This document shows, one piece after another, positions 31,344 through 41,479 of a DNA stretch of 64,000 nt. Both the position numbers and the translations under genes were made by a program. Position 1 is the stretch's first letter. Each line of letters begins with the position of its first letter. This stretch comes from Litoreibacter roseus (GTDB lineage: Bacteria > Pseudomonadota > Alphaproteobacteria > Rhodobacterales > Rhodobacteraceae). Where the stretch lies: assembly GCF_009811795.1 (NCBI RefSeq), contig NZ_BLJE01000002.1, positions 124,001 to 188,000 on the forward strand, given 5' to 3'. Under the pieces are notes generated by a model. The model did not search any database, was not told the DNA's origin, and was given only the letters and a program-made list of their open reading frames with translations.

Positions 31344-31346
31344 ACT

Positions 31347-32825
31347 CTAATCCACCCAAATCTCGACCCGTCGGTTAAGCGCACGGCCCCACGGCGTGTC
31401 ATCGCAGGCCACGGGAAGGATCTCTCCGAATCCGGCAGCGCTGAGCTTGACCGAAGACGCATCCAGCCGCCGTGTTACCGAGTCCAACACAGACGCTGCG
31501 CGGTCTTCCGACAGGTCTCGGTTGTCTTCCGCTGGTCCGACACCGTCGCTGAACCCGATCAGCTTGATTTGCCTGCCGTCAAACCGGCCACGCTCGAGAA
31601 GCTGTGCGAAACGAGACAGATTTTCCTCGGATTGTGCATCTAGCCGCGCGGTCCCGTCGCGAAAACGGAACGTCATGGAAATCCGATCAAACCCGCGCAC
31701 ATCCTCAACGAACCTCTGCAGTTCGCGCCAAGTCTGACGATCCCGCGCGTTCGAGATGCCGCGGGCCAGCCGCAGACCTTGCCCCGCCAGATCAAACCGC
31801 TGTAAAGCCAGATCGACAAAGCCGGATCGCCGGACGATCCGGTTTGCACGATCCCCCTGCAGATAGCTCAAAAATGCCCGCGCGTGTTGCGGCAATTTCC
31901 GCGCTGGAGTGTAGAGCATGATTGGCATGGTCAGGGGATAGTCTTCCGTCCGCAAAGATGCCTGGGTGGCACGATGGGTGATGCCGCAGGTTCCGGTGAT
32001 TGGCAGCACCGCCCCCAAATCGACCGACGAAAAGGGTGCAACACCGATCCCGGATGTCTCCGATCCAAGGTCGGATTGGCCCAGCGCCGCCACCTGATCC
32101 AAGGCCGATACGCCATCGCGCCAAACGGCAAGCCATTCCGCGTAGCCTCTGGCATACGCGCCAGATGGACTGCCCCGAAGGTAGGCAAAGCTCAGCTTTT
32201 CCGCAGAAACAGAGTCTATTTTCCCTACAGGATCCGTTGGTACCAATCCATCCAAGGCGATCACGCGGATATGGCGTGGATCGGTCAGGTCGCCCATTTC
32301 AGCCTCCGCGGCCAATTCCTGCTCTGTCTGCGTCGGCTCTCGCAATGCCATGACGATATCCGCTTCCGCAGCGATGAGATCAGCGAACCCCTCACGGGTC
32401 GTCGTTTGCCTGAGATCAAAGTGAGACACAGCCGCATCGTCACGGCTGAGAACGAACCGCTCCGTGCGGGGATCAAGACGTATCAGATCTACGGATAGTC
32501 CACGCGACGCCGCAAAGGCCCGGATCAAGGCAGGCATCAGCACATCACCGACCCGCGACGCACCCGATATCACGGTCAAGGGGATCGCATCCGGAGCGGG
32601 ACATCCTATTCCGGTGCACTCTACGCCCTCGCGGTTGACGGTCAGCGGCCCGTAGACCGTATCAATGCGAATAACCTCACGATCAAAACTCAGGATCGTG
32701 CCGTCCAGCCGAAATGCGCCGTCCTTGGAGGTTAAAAGAACGTCTTCAGCCCACACCCAACCCGCCGAAGCGATGGTCAATACTAAAGCCAGAAGATGCG
32801 CCCGGGTGCCCGACATGGGAACCAT
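31347..32825 (-). CDS. Phosphate-type solute-binding domain fused to OmpA domain
   Basis: About 492 residues; start at ATG 32825 or 32816, both giving the signal peptide ending SAGWVWA. Order: a short beta module (about 28-75, TSKDGAFRLDGTILSFDREV), a PstS-like periplasmic binding domain (about 80-370), and a C-terminal OmpA domain (IKLIGFSDGVGPAEDNRDLS, AAGFGEILPVACDD, NRRVEIWV). The fusion would anchor a ligand-binding domain to the cell wall; the ligand is unknown and no pst transport genes are nearby. Downstream of secA on the same strand with a 37-bp gap. Confidence 0.85.
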   Translation of the reverse strand: MVPMSGTRAHLLALVLTIASAGWVWAEDVLLTSKDGAFRLDGTILSFDREVIRIDTVYGPLTVNREGVECTGIGCPAPDAIPLTVISGASRVGDVLMPALIRAFAASRGLSVDLIRLDPRTERFVLSRDDAAVSHFDLRQTTTREGFADLIAAEADIVMALREPTQTEQELAAEAEMGDLTDPRHIRVIALDGLVPTDPVGKIDSVSAEKLSFAYLRGSPSGAYARGYAEWLAVWRDGVSALDQVAALGQSDLGSETSGIGVAPFSSVDLGAVLPITGTCGITHRATQASLRTEDYPLTMPIMLYTPARKLPQHARAFLSYLQGDRANRIVRRSGFVDLALQRFDLAGQGLRLARGISNARDRQTWRELQRFVEDVRGFDRISMTFRFRDGTARLDAQSEENLSRFAQLLERGRFDGRQIKLIGFSDGVGPAEDNRDLSEDRAASVLDSVTRRLDASSVKLSAAGFGEILPVACDDTPWGRALNRRVEIWVD

Positions 32826-32862
32826 TGTTCCGAAAACGCGCGTCAGTTCAACCGCTCGTGGA

Positions 32863-35574
32863 TCAGACTTTGCCGTGGCAGTGCTTGAACTTCTTACCGG
32901 ACCCGCAGGGACATTCCGAATTGCGACCGGGATTGCCCCATGTGGTGGGATCGTTTTCGTCGAACCCTTCGGCCACGGCGGCGGCACTTGGTGCCTCGGC
33001 ATGTTCGGCCTGCGCCACGTCCGGATCGATGACCCGCTGCGTCGCACGCTGTTGTTCAATCAGTTGCGCCATTAGCTGTTTCTGTTCTTCTTCACTGATC
33101 GGGCGAATTTGCGCCAGCTTCTGTGACACGTCTTCACGTAGACCGTCGAGCATGCCTTCGAACAGCTGGAAGCTTTCGGTTTTGTACTCGTTCAGCGGAT
33201 CGCGCTGGGCGTATCCCCTGAAGCCAACGACCGACCGCAAATGCTCCAGCGTCAGAAGATGGTCGCGCCATTTGCCGTCGATCGTCTGCAGAAGAATCTG
33301 TTTTTCCACAGTACGCATGTTGTCGGGCCCGAATGCCACCGCCTTCTGCGCCATGAACTCGTCGGAGGCTTTGGTCAGACGCTCAATGATTTCTTCGTCA
33401 TCAACACCTTCTTCGTCGGCCCATTCGATAACAGGCACGTCTATGCCCAGCTTTTCCATAACGGCCACGTAAAGCCCTTGGGTGTCCCACTGATCGGCGT
33501 AGGTTTTGGGCGGCATGTATTGATCAACCAGATCATCGATCACCTGATGGCGCATGTCCTGAGTGATCTCGTTGACCTCATCGGCCTCCATGATCTCCAT
33601 CCGTTGGCCAAAGATCGCCTTTCGCTGATCGTTCATCACGTCGTCAAACTTCAGCAGCTGCTTCCGGATATCGAAGTTGCGACCCTCGACCTTCGCCTGA
33701 GCTTTTTCGAGCGATTTGTTGACCCACGGGTGGGCAATCGCCTCACCCTCTTTCATCCCAAGCGTGCTCAGCATCTTGTCGAGCTTGTCCGAGCCAAAGA
33801 TCCGCATCAAATCATCTTCGAGCGACAGGAAGAAGGACGAATGGCCCGGGTCACCTTGGCGGCCCGACCGGCCGCGCAACTGGTTGTCGATCCGGCGGCT
33901 TTCGTGGCGCTCGGTGGCCAGCACGTATAGCCCACCCGCAGCTTTCACCTTTTCCTTCTCGTCCGCGACCTCGGCTTCGATCCGCGTGCGGACCTCTTCA
34001 GGGTCAGCATCCGGCGTTTCGGTTAGTTGCTGCTGCACACGCATCTCAACATTGCCGCCCAGTTGAATATCGGTCCCGCGACCCGCCATGTTGGTGGCAA
34101 TCGTCACCGCGCCCAATTTACCGGCGTCCGCAATGATCTGCGCTTCCTGTTCGTGCTGTCGGGCGTTCAAGACATTGTGCGGAATGTCGGCCGCTTTCAG
34201 CATCTCCGACAGCATTTCTGACTTTTCGATGGAGGTGGTCCCGACCAAGACAGGCTGACCCTTTTTGTGGCACTCCCCTGCGGTCTCGACGATCGCCTCG
34301 AACTTCTCGCGCGCCGTACGGTAAATCGCATCGTCATCATCGATCCGTGCAATCGGTTTGTTGGTCGGCACCTCGACCACGCCAAGCCCGTAGATCTCGG
34401 AGAATTCCTCAGCTTCCGTCAGGGCCGTACCCGTCATGCCGGCCAGCTTGGAATAGAGACGGAAATAGTTCTGGAACGTCACAGAGGCCAGCGTGACGTT
34501 TTCGGGCTGAATATCACAGCCTTCCTTCGCCTCGATCGCCTGATGCAAGCCGTCGGACAGACGACGCCCGGCCATCATACGGCCCGTAAATTCATCGACC
34601 AGCACAACCTCGTTGTTGCGCACCATATAGTCCTTATCTTTCAGGAAGACCTTATGGGCCTTCAGGGCCTGCGTGATGTGGTGCACCAGCGTCGTGCTTT
34701 CAGGATCGTACAACGTCTGATCCTCGGGCATCAGACCCAGTTGATGCAGCCGTTCTTCGACAAAATCGTTGCCGTCATCGGTAAAGGTCACACCGCGGGT
34801 CTTTTCGTCCAGCGTATAATGATCCTCTGAAATCTCGGGGATCAACTTGTCGATCTGCACGTACAGCTCGGACCGGTCCTGCGACGGGCCCGAAATGATT
34901 AGAGGTGTCCGCGCCTCGTCAATCAGGATCGAGTCAACCTCATCGACAATCGCAAAGAAATGTCCACGCTGCCCCATTTCCTTTAGCGACGCGCGCATGT
35001 TGTCGCGCAGATAGTCAAACCCAAGCTCGTTGTTGGTCGCATAGGTGATATCCGCACCGTAGGCATCCTTCTTCTCGGAATCCGGCTGCTGCGGATAGAC
35101 AACGCCCGTTGTCAGACCCAGCGCGGAGTAGACCTTGCCCATCCATTCCGCATCCCGCTTGGCGAGGTAGTCATTGACCGTGACGATATGCACGCCCTTG
35201 CCCGCCAACGCATTCAGATACGCCGGGAAGGTCGCCACAAGGGTCTTGCCCTCACCGGTCTTCATCTCTGCGATGTTGCCCTGATGCAGGAAGATGCCGC
35301 CCATCAACTGGGTGTCGAACGCGCGCAGACCCAGCGCCCGTTTGGCCGCCTCGCGCACGTTTGCAAACGCTTCGGGCAGCAGATCGTCCAGGTCCTCACC
35401 GTTCTGCGCGCGCATCGCCAGCGCTTCGGTACGGTCTTTGATTTCTGTGTCAGAGAGCTTTTCAAACTCTGGTTCCAACTCATTGATCTGAGCGACCAAT
35501 GGGAGCACCGATTTTACCTTGCGGTCGTTCGGTGTACCGAAAACCTTACGTTTGATGGTTCCAAGACCCAGCAT
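32863..35574 (-). CDS. secA: Preprotein translocase ATPase SecA
   Basis: 903 residues. Walker [19 protein letters not shown]-box-type [17 protein letters not shown], the GRAGRQ-like motif [11 protein letters not shown] and a C-terminal zinc-binding tail [14 protein letters not shown], preceded by a linker rich in Ala and Glu. It is the motor of Sec export. Divergent from the ppiC-type gene, a pairing conserved in Rhodobacterales. Confidence 0.98.
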   Translation of the reverse strand: MLGLGTIKRKVFGTPNDRKVKSVLPLVAQINELEPEFEKLSDTEIKDRTEALAMRAQNGEDLDDLLPEAFANVREAAKRALGLRAFDTQLMGGIFLHQGNIAEMKTGEGKTLVATFPAYLNALAGKGVHIVTVNDYLAKRDAEWMGKVYSALGLTTGVVYPQQPDSEKKDAYGADITYATNNELGFDYLRDNMRASLKEMGQRGHFFAIVDEVDSILIDEARTPLIISGPSQDRSELYVQIDKLIPEISEDHYTLDEKTRGVTFTDDGNDFVEERLHQLGLMPEDQTLYDPESTTLVHHITQALKAHKVFLKDKDYMVRNNEVVLVDEFTGRMMAGRRLSDGLHQAIEAKEGCDIQPENVTLASVTFQNYFRLYSKLAGMTGTALTEAEEFSEIYGLGVVEVPTNKPIARIDDDDAIYRTAREKFEAIVETAGECHKKGQPVLVGTTSIEKSEMLSEMLKAADIPHNVLNARQHEQEAQIIADAGKLGAVTIATNMAGRGTDIQLGGNVEMRVQQQLTETPDADPEEVRTRIEAEVADEKEKVKAAGGLYVLATERHESRRIDNQLRGRSGRQGDPGHSSFFLSLEDDLMRIFGSDKLDKMLSTLGMKEGEAIAHPWVNKSLEKAQAKVEGRNFDIRKQLLKFDDVMNDQRKAIFGQRMEIMEADEVNEITQDMRHQVIDDLVDQYMPPKTYADQWDTQGLYVAVMEKLGIDVPVIEWADEEGVDDEEIIERLTKASDEFMAQKAVAFGPDNMRTVEKQILLQTIDGKWRDHLLTLEHLRSVVGFRGYAQRDPLNEYKTESFQLFEGMLDGLREDVSQKLAQIRPISEEEQKQLMAQLIEQQRATQRVIDPDVAQAEHAEAPSAAAVAEGFDENDPTTWGNPGRNSECPCGSGKKFKHCHGKV

Positions 35575-35753
35575 GTTTTCTCCGACCGATCGTACTCTGA
35601 CAGCAATGTGTGAAGGTTCGCCTTGCTCCCCCTGTCACCGCGTCATATTTCGGTGACCAAGACGAGTGGCGTCCCAGACCTTGGCGATGTAAGGGGCGGC
35701 TCGAATAGTGTCAACGCTGCGCGCCTGTGCAGCCCCTTAGGAGACAGGTTATT

Positions 35754-36593
35754 ATGGGCAAATTTTCAACACTTCTGCGTGCAACTGGTCTGGCCGTCAC
35801 GGTGGCGATGCCAGTCAAGGCGCAAGAATCCGATACCGTCATGGCAACCGTCAACGGCACAGACATTACACTGGGCCACATGATCGCGCTTAAAAAGCGC
35901 CTGCCGGACCAGTACCAACAGCTTGAGGACAGTGTGCTGTTCGAAGGTATTCTGGAGCAATTGATCCAGCAGACCGCGCTGGCACAAGAAATCGAGAAAG
36001 ACACGACCAGATCCATTGAACTGGCCCGCGAAAATGAAATGCGCGCCTTTATGGCCGGTGAAATGCTGGCAAAGGTCGGCACCGCCGATATCTCCGAGGA
36101 AGAGATCCAAGCGGCCTATGACAAACAGTTCGAAAATTTCGAGCCGGAGCCCGAGTTCAACGCCTCTCACATTCTGGTTGAGACAGAAGAAGAGGCTGCG
36201 GCCCTGAAGGAAGAGATCGAGGGCGGCGCTGATTTCGCGGAAGTCGCAAAAGAAAAATCGAGCGGACCCAGCGGACCTGAAGGCGGCAGCCTGGGGTGGT
36301 TCGGTAAAGGCCAGATGGTCCCTGAATTCGAGGCGGCCGTCATCGCTTTGGAGGAAGGTCAGATCTCGGACCCGGTTCAGACCCAGTTCGGTTGGCATCT
36401 GGTCAAGCTAAACGAAAGCAGACCGACAAATGCGCCGGAACTGGAAGCCGTCCGAGACGAGATTGAGCGCACGTTGCGGTCCGAAGCGGTTGAACAGGCG
36501 ATCACGGATATCACTGAAAGCGCCGAGGTGACCCGCGCCGAGGTTGAGATTGATCCGGCCACGATCCAGAACGAAGATCTGATCGAAAACTAA
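35754..36593 (+). CDS. Periplasmic parvulin-type peptidyl-prolyl isomerase
   Basis: 279 residues from ATG 35754 (TAGGAGA upstream). Signal peptide ends at about VKAQ (residue 22). A SurA/PrsA-like N-terminal helical part (QLEDSVLFEGILEQLIQQTALAQE) is followed by a rotamase domain: FNASHILVETEEEAAAL, GPSGPEGGSLGWFGKGQMVP and TQFGWHLVKLNE. A folding catalyst for exported proteins, consistent with its place opposite secA. Confidence 0.93.
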   Translation: MGKFSTLLRATGLAVTVAMPVKAQESDTVMATVNGTDITLGHMIALKKRLPDQYQQLEDSVLFEGILEQLIQQTALAQEIEKDTTRSIELARENEMRAFMAGEMLAKVGTADISEEEIQAAYDKQFENFEPEPEFNASHILVETEEEAAALKEEIEGGADFAEVAKEKSSGPSGPEGGSLGWFGKGQMVPEFEAAVIALEEGQISDPVQTQFGWHLVKLNESRPTNAPELEAVRDEIERTLRSEAVEQAITDITESAEVTRAEVEIDPATIQNEDLIEN

Positions 36594-36614
36594 CTCTGCG
36601 CGGAAGGTCACCCC

Positions 36615-37868
36615 TTGGCAAAGATAGAACACGTGTCGCCGCTGGCTCCGGCTGGCGGCTTTCCTGATATGCCCGCGATTGAGGGTATCCGGTTCTCTGC
36701 TGTTGCGGCAGGGTTGAAGTACCAAGGTCGCACGGACGTCATGCTGGCCGATATCTGTGCCGGGGCGACGGTGGCAGGCGTGTTCACGAAATCTGCCACC
36801 CGCGCCGCGCCAGTTCTGGATTGTCAGGACAAGCTGGGACGGGTTGACGATCCGAAGGCGGGCTTTGCGTTTCTCGTCAACGCCGGGAATGCCAACGCCT
36901 TCACCGGCAAACACGGGACCGAAGCAGTCAACCGGATCACCAGCGCCGTGGGCGACCTGTTGGGCATCCCCCAAACCCATGTTTATTCCGCCTCAACCGG
37001 GGTCATCGGGGAACCACTGCCAACTGATTTGTTCACAGCATCCCTTGATGCGTTGAAAAGCGGTCTATCAGAAGATCGCATTGCAGACGCGGCAGAGGCG
37101 ATCCGGACCACGGACACTTTCGCCAAGGGCTCTTCCGCCCAGATCACCGTCGGCGGCGCGACCGTATCAATCGCGGGCATCGCCAAGGGTTCGGGCATGA
37201 TAGAGCCTGATATGGCCACGATGCTGGTCTATATCTTCACTGATGCAAAAATCAGCCAGCAAGTTCTTCAGGCCAGTCTGTCGCGCTTGAACGAGACGAC
37301 ATTCAACTGCATCACAGTCGACAGCGACACCTCTACCTCGGATACCCTGTTAATGGCCGCGACCGGCAAGGCGGAGATGGCCAAGATAACGGACTTAGAT
37401 AGCGAGGCCGCCGCGCAGTTTTGCGAGGGCCTGCGCACCGTCATGACCGATCTTGCACACCAGGTCGTCCGCGACGGGGAGGGCGCATCGAAATTCGTAA
37501 CCGTCCAGGTAACCGGTGCCGCCTCAGATCAGGACGCCCACAAGGTCGCCAAATCCGTCGCAAACTCGCCGCTGGTGAAAACCGCTATTGCGGGGGAAGA
37601 CCCGAATTGGGGGCGGGTCGTCATGGCCGTCGGAAAATCTGGGGCCGAGGCCGACCGCGACCGTCTGTCCATCCGGTTCGGTGACCTTCTGGTCGCCGAG
37701 CAGGGCTGGGTATCCCCCGAATACAGCGAGGCCGCCGCGGCCGACTACATGAAAAACACGAACATCACGATCCGCGTCGACTTGGGCCTCAGTGGCGGTT
37801 CTGCAACAATCTGGACCTGCGACCTCACCCATGGCTACATCTCGATCAACGCGGATTACCGGTCGTGA
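36615..37868 (+). CDS. argJ: Bifunctional glutamate N-acetyltransferase/amino-acid acetyltransferase ArgJ
   Basis: 417 residues with a TTG start (GGAAGG upstream at good spacing). ArgJ self-cleaves; the site is in the block GMIEPDMATMLVY with Thr as nucleophile. Other signatures are VNAGNANAFTG, YSASTGVIGE, CITVDSDTSTSDT and EDPNWGRVV. It makes N-acetylglutamate and recycles acetyl from N-acetylornithine in arginine synthesis. Overlaps mutT by 4 bp (GTGA). Confidence 0.96.
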   Translation: MAKIEHVSPLAPAGGFPDMPAIEGIRFSAVAAGLKYQGRTDVMLADICAGATVAGVFTKSATRAAPVLDCQDKLGRVDDPKAGFAFLVNAGNANAFTGKHGTEAVNRITSAVGDLLGIPQTHVYSASTGVIGEPLPTDLFTASLDALKSGLSEDRIADAAEAIRTTDTFAKGSSAQITVGGATVSIAGIAKGSGMIEPDMATMLVYIFTDAKISQQVLQASLSRLNETTFNCITVDSDTSTSDTLLMAATGKAEMAKITDLDSEAAAQFCEGLRTVMTDLAHQVVRDGEGASKFVTVQVTGAASDQDAHKVAKSVANSPLVKTAIAGEDPNWGRVVMAVGKSGAEADRDRLSIRFGDLLVAEQGWVSPEYSEAAAADYMKNTNITIRVDLGLSGGSATIWTCDLTHGYISINADYRS

Positions 37869-38263
37869 AAACCGTCCTTGTCGCAGCTGTGGCCCTTGTT
37901 GATCCGGACGGGCGCATTCTTCTGGCCCAGCGGCCCGAGGGAAAATCCATGGCAGGACTGTGGGAATTTCCCGGCGGAAAGATTGAACCGGGCGAGACAC
38001 CCGAACACGCCCTGATTCGCGAATTACAGGAAGAATTGGGCATCGACACGTGGGAAAGCTGCCTGTCCCCTCTGACTTTCGCCAGTCACAGCTACGATGA
38101 GTTTCATCTGCTGATGCCGCTTTTTGTGTGTCGAAAGTGGGAGGGCACCCCCCAACCCCGCGAAGGGCAGGTCCTGAAATGGGCATATGCCCGCGATTTA
38201 CGCGATTACCCCATGCCGCCCGCGGATGTGCCGCTGATCCCGATTCTGAGGGATCTGCTTTAA
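37865..38263 (+). CDS. mutT: 8-oxo-dGTP diphosphatase MutT (Nudix)
   Basis: 132 residues, GTG start overlapping the argJ stop. Complete Nudix box from GKIEPGETPEHALIREL to QEELGI at about residues 37-59, inside the MutT frame with LLAQRPEGKSMAGLWEFPGG. It removes oxidised guanine nucleotides before they are misincorporated. Coupled translation with argJ is conserved in the group. Confidence 0.94.
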   Translation: MKTVLVAAVALVDPDGRILLAQRPEGKSMAGLWEFPGGKIEPGETPEHALIRELQEELGIDTWESCLSPLTFASHSYDEFHLLMPLFVCRKWEGTPQPREGQVLKWAYARDLRDYPMPPADVPLIPILRDLL

Positions 38264-38363
38264 TTCGGGCATCTCGCTCAAATAGCAGGCAAGAGCGAAA
38301 AACCGCTAGCTGTTGTGTGAAACATTTGTAAACTGCTCCGTATCTAGTTGGGAGGCAGATGCA

Positions 38364-38489
38364 ATGTTACGGACTGTGATGTTGGGAAGTTGTGTTCTGA
38401 TTCAAGGTATTTTTGTTAAATCACTCGAAAATGGGCGCATCCGCGTTCGCGTCGATCAGAAGTTTTTCGACGGAGTTCCAGTAAGCTGA
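38364..38489 (+). CDS. Small conserved protein, 41 aa
   Basis: A 41-residue frame from ATG 38364 with GGGAGG eight bases upstream. It reads MLRTVMLGSCVLIQGIFVK, then a basic stretch GRIRVRVDQKFFDGVPVS. The good ribosome site, the compact fit between mutT and hemH, and my recollection of near-identical short proteins in Rhodobacterales support it; no function is known. Its stop faces that of hemH. Confidence 0.65.
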   Translation: MLRTVMLGSCVLIQGIFVKSLENGRIRVRVDQKFFDGVPVS

Positions 38490-38507
38490 AGGGCGGCTTG
38501 ACAGCAT

Positions 38508-39563
38508 TTAGTCAAGCCAACCTTTCAGATTATCATCAATAATAAGCGATAATGCGCTTATGTGCGCGTCGTCATCGTTCAGGCAGGGGATGTAGGTGAA
38601 CTGCTCCCCTCCCGCTTCCTCGAAGCTCTCTTTGATCTCTTCGTTGATCTCTTCTAGCGTTTCGATGCAATCGGCGGAAAACGCGGGCGCGCAGACAGCG
38701 ATCTTCTTTTTACCCTCTTCGGCCAGACGCGCGACCTCTTCGACCGTGTAGGGCTTCAGCCATTCTTCAGGCCCAAACCGCGACTGGAACGTCGTGGTGA
38801 TCTCGGTGTCCGCCCAACCCAGACGCTCCTTCAAAAGCCGCGTCGTCTTCTGACACTGACAATGGTAGGGATCCCCTTCCATCAGGTAGCGCTTCGGCAC
38901 GCCATGGTAGGAACACACCAGAATGTCCGGACGATCCTCGATCTTGGCATAAGCCGTCTCGATCGACTGAGCCAAAGCATCAATATAACCGGCGTTTTCG
39001 AAATACGCAGGAACGGTTCGCACCGATGGCTGCCACTTTTCTTCCATCAACGCCCGGAACAACTGGTCATTGGCCGTTGCGGACGTGGCCCCGGCATAAT
39101 GCGGATAGAGCGGGAAAAACACGATCCGGTCACAGCCCCGTTCGACCATCTGGCGCACCTTGGACTTGGTCGACGGATTGCCGTAGCGCATGCAAAAATC
39201 GACCTCGATCCGCTCGCCGTATTTTTCCTTCATCCGCGCAGTGATCTTCGCCGTCTGATCCTTGGTGATTGTCAGCAAAGGGCTTTCGCCCTGATCCTCG
39301 TTCCAGATGCTCTTATACGCCGCACCGCTGGAAAACGGACGCTTGGTCAGGATGATCAACTGGAGAAGCGGCTGCCAGATCCACGGGCTGTAATCAACGA
39401 CCCGTTTGTCGGACAGAAACTCCCCCAGATAGCGCCGCATGGGCCAATAGGTGTAGTCATCCGGCGTACCAAGATTGGCGAGAAGCACACCAACCTTGCC
39501 GAATTTGACTTTCGGGTGATCGGCGGGCGCGTGGGCGGGCTGGGTCATCGACATCATGTTCAT
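38508..39563 (-). CDS. hemH: Ferrochelatase
   Basis: 351 residues. Conserved blocks are VLLANLGTPDDYTYWPMRRYL, FCMRYGNPS, FFPLYPHYAGATSATAND, SYHGVPKRYL with the catalytic His, and CPAFS-like VCAPAFSADCIETLEEI with its Glu cluster. It inserts ferrous iron into protoporphyrin IX. The gene start overlaps the stop of the upstream methyltransferase gene by 4 bp, so the two are co-transcribed. Confidence 0.96.
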   Translation of the reverse strand: MNMMSMTQPAHAPADHPKVKFGKVGVLLANLGTPDDYTYWPMRRYLGEFLSDKRVVDYSPWIWQPLLQLIILTKRPFSSGAAYKSIWNEDQGESPLLTITKDQTAKITARMKEKYGERIEVDFCMRYGNPSTKSKVRQMVERGCDRIVFFPLYPHYAGATSATANDQLFRALMEEKWQPSVRTVPAYFENAGYIDALAQSIETAYAKIEDRPDILVCSYHGVPKRYLMEGDPYHCQCQKTTRLLKERLGWADTEITTTFQSRFGPEEWLKPYTVEEVARLAEEGKKKIAVCAPAFSADCIETLEEINEEIKESFEEAGGEQFTYIPCLNDDDAHISALSLIIDDNLKGWLD

Positions 39564-40417
39564 CTTCTCTGGTCCTCAGTCCCTCTAACCGGTTTTGCGT
39601 CCGCGCCCAACTCGGTCGTGTTCAATACATCCGCCAGTCGGGTCAAGGCCGATCCGGGGCGAAGTGGTTTCTGCTGGCTGGCATCGGGCGCCCATCCGGT
39701 CAGAAAGATCATCTCAAATGTCGCGCGCACTGTGCCATCGGGCAATGTGAATATGTCCTCATAGATACGCGCGGCCTCTGCAAACAGATCGCGTTTGGAA
39801 AAGTTTTTCTGCCGGGCGTCCAGCGGATTGGCCTCGCCCATCGCCCTGAGATCCCGCATCAGATGCAGGACAGAGCGGTAGGACACCGTACGCGGCGTGC
39901 TGTCGGCAACCGGCAGAGCAAAGCCCGCCCGCTGCAACAAAGCGCCAAGATCGCGGATCTCGGCCATGGGTGCCACACGGGGCGACAGCCCGTCCGTCAC
40001 CGCAATCTCGGCGGCACCCAGCGCCTGGCGCAACTCCACAAGGGTTTGCCCGCCCAGCATCGCCACAAGACACAGCCCATCGGCCATCAAGGCGCGGCGA
40101 CATTGCACAAGCTGGCCCACCGGATCATTGGCACTGTGCAGGCACATGGCATGGATCACCAGATCATGGGCCGCAGCGTCGAGATTCAAAACGTCCGCGT
40201 CGGGGACAACGGTGGCGGTCGGGAACGCATCCGCCCAGAAACCGGGAAAACCCGTCACAATCGCGATCTTCGTAAACGCCCTGTTAACGTCGATCAGTCT
40301 TTCCTGAACTTCGAAAAGCGCATCCTCGTGCAGAAACAACGCGGGCCCCTGTTTTACGGCTCTGGCACGCCCCCGTTGGACGGCCTGACGATCAAAGAGA
40401 GCCTGCTGTTCTGCCAT
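39560..40417 (-). CDS. SAM-dependent methyltransferase-like protein (NDUFAF5/BioC-like)
   Basis: 285 residues from ATG 40417. It starts MAEQQALFDRQAVQRGRARA, like the alphaproteobacterial relatives of mitochondrial complex I assembly factor NDUFAF5. The class I methyltransferase core is visible as DLVIHAMCLHSANDPVGQL and ADGLCLVAMLGGQTLVELR, but the glycine-rich SAM loop is poorly conserved. The C terminus (QKKPLRPGSALTRLADVL-like) is typical. Activity on complex I is inference. Coupled to hemH. Confidence 0.85.
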   Translation of the reverse strand: MAEQQALFDRQAVQRGRARAVKQGPALFLHEDALFEVQERLIDVNRAFTKIAIVTGFPGFWADAFPTATVVPDADVLNLDAAAHDLVIHAMCLHSANDPVGQLVQCRRALMADGLCLVAMLGGQTLVELRQALGAAEIAVTDGLSPRVAPMAEIRDLGALLQRAGFALPVADSTPRTVSYRSVLHLMRDLRAMGEANPLDARQKNFSKRDLFAEAARIYEDIFTLPDGTVRATFEMIFLTGWAPDASQQKPLRPGSALTRLADVLNTTELGADAKPVRGTEDQRR

Positions 40418-40462
40418 GTTCTGCCCGGGATGCTTCAAGACCACGCAATTTAGGAGTGTTTC

Positions 40463-41182
40463 GTGAGATTTCAAACTGCGCTCCGGCTGATCTACCCGGC
40501 CCATTGCATCACATGCAACGCCTTGGTGGAGGAGGATTTCGCCCTGTGCGGCCCCTGCTGGCGCGACACGTCCTTCATCAGCGGGGCCACCTGCTGCACG
40601 TGTGGCGCGTCCCTGCCTGGAAGCGAAGCCGCGCCCGATCTGACCTGCGACGATTGCATGCAGATCGCGCGATCCTGGTCCCGCGGATGGTCGGCGCTCA
40701 ACTACACAGGCAACGGGCGCAAGCTGGTCCTGTCACTCAAACATGGCGACCGCACGGAACTGGCCCGGCCCGCCGCCGCATGGATGGCCGCCCGTCTGCC
40801 ACAGCTGGCCGATGACACGCTGATCGTTCCGGTGCCGCTGCACTGGCTGCGCTATCTCAGGCGGCGCTACAATCAGTCGACCCTTCTGGCCCAGCGCCTT
40901 GCAGATTTGACGGGGTTCGACTGCCTACCAAACGCGCTCAACCGGAAAACGGCGACCGAGACGCTGGACGGGAAAACCAAGGATGATCGTTTTCAGATCC
41001 TAAGTGGCGTGATCACGACCAATCCGAAGCTGCCCGATCCGCTTGCTGGCAAATCCATCCTGCTTGTCGATGACGTGATGACATCTGGTGCGACACTGGC
41101 CGCCTGCGCCGAGGCGTGTAAAGAGGCCGGCGCACGCAACGTTGATATCGTGACACTGGCGCGGGTGGGCAAGGACGCCTAG
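40463..41182 (+). CDS. ComF-family phosphoribosyltransferase-like protein
   Basis: 239 residues from GTG 40463 after TTAGGAG. N-terminal double zinc ribbon (CITCNALVEEDFALCGPCW and CCTCG with CDDC), then a type I phosphoribosyltransferase fold with VPVPLHWLRYLRRRYNQS and the PRPP loop ILLVDDVMTSGATLAACA. ComF relatives serve DNA uptake in competent bacteria; in Rhodobacterales the gene is a fixed neighbour of grxC. Divergent from the methyltransferase/hemH pair over 45 bp. Confidence 0.92.
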   Translation: MRFQTALRLIYPAHCITCNALVEEDFALCGPCWRDTSFISGATCCTCGASLPGSEAAPDLTCDDCMQIARSWSRGWSALNYTGNGRKLVLSLKHGDRTELARPAAAWMAARLPQLADDTLIVPVPLHWLRYLRRRYNQSTLLAQRLADLTGFDCLPNALNRKTATETLDGKTKDDRFQILSGVITTNPKLPDPLAGKSILLVDDVMTSGATLAACAEACKEAGARNVDIVTLARVGKDA

Positions 41183-41218
41183 ATAAAGCATCAACCCGTC
41201 ACAAGTTTGGAAGTCCAG

Positions 41219-41476
41219 ATGGCTCAGATCGAAATCTACACATCCCCCCTATGCGGCTTTTGCCATGCGGCCAAACGGCTGCTGATCCAGAAAGACGTAT
41301 CGTTCACGGAAACCGACGTCTCTCGCCAGCCCGATAAGAAGGCCGAGATGATCCAGCGCGCCAATGGCGGGCGCACCGTGCCGCAGATCTTTATCAACGG
41401 CGAACACGTGGGCGGCTGTGATGACCTCTATGAGCTAGACCGCGCGGGCAAGCTGGACCCGATGCTGGCAGCATAG
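41219..41476 (+). CDS. grxC: Glutaredoxin 3
   Basis: 85 residues from ATG 41219 (TTGGAAG upstream). Thioredoxin fold with active site LCGFCHAAK, a CxxC with Gly-Phe instead of the classical Pro-Tyr, common in this group as far as I know. The cis-Pro region GGRTVPQIFI and GGCDDLYELDRAGKLD complete the glutathione site. Part of the plus-strand run comF-grxC-nitrilase-marR. Confidence 0.95.
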   Translation: MAQIEIYTSPLCGFCHAAKRLLIQKDVSFTETDVSRQPDKKAEMIQRANGGRTVPQIFINGEHVGGCDDLYELDRAGKLDPMLAA

Positions 41477-41479
41477 TCC

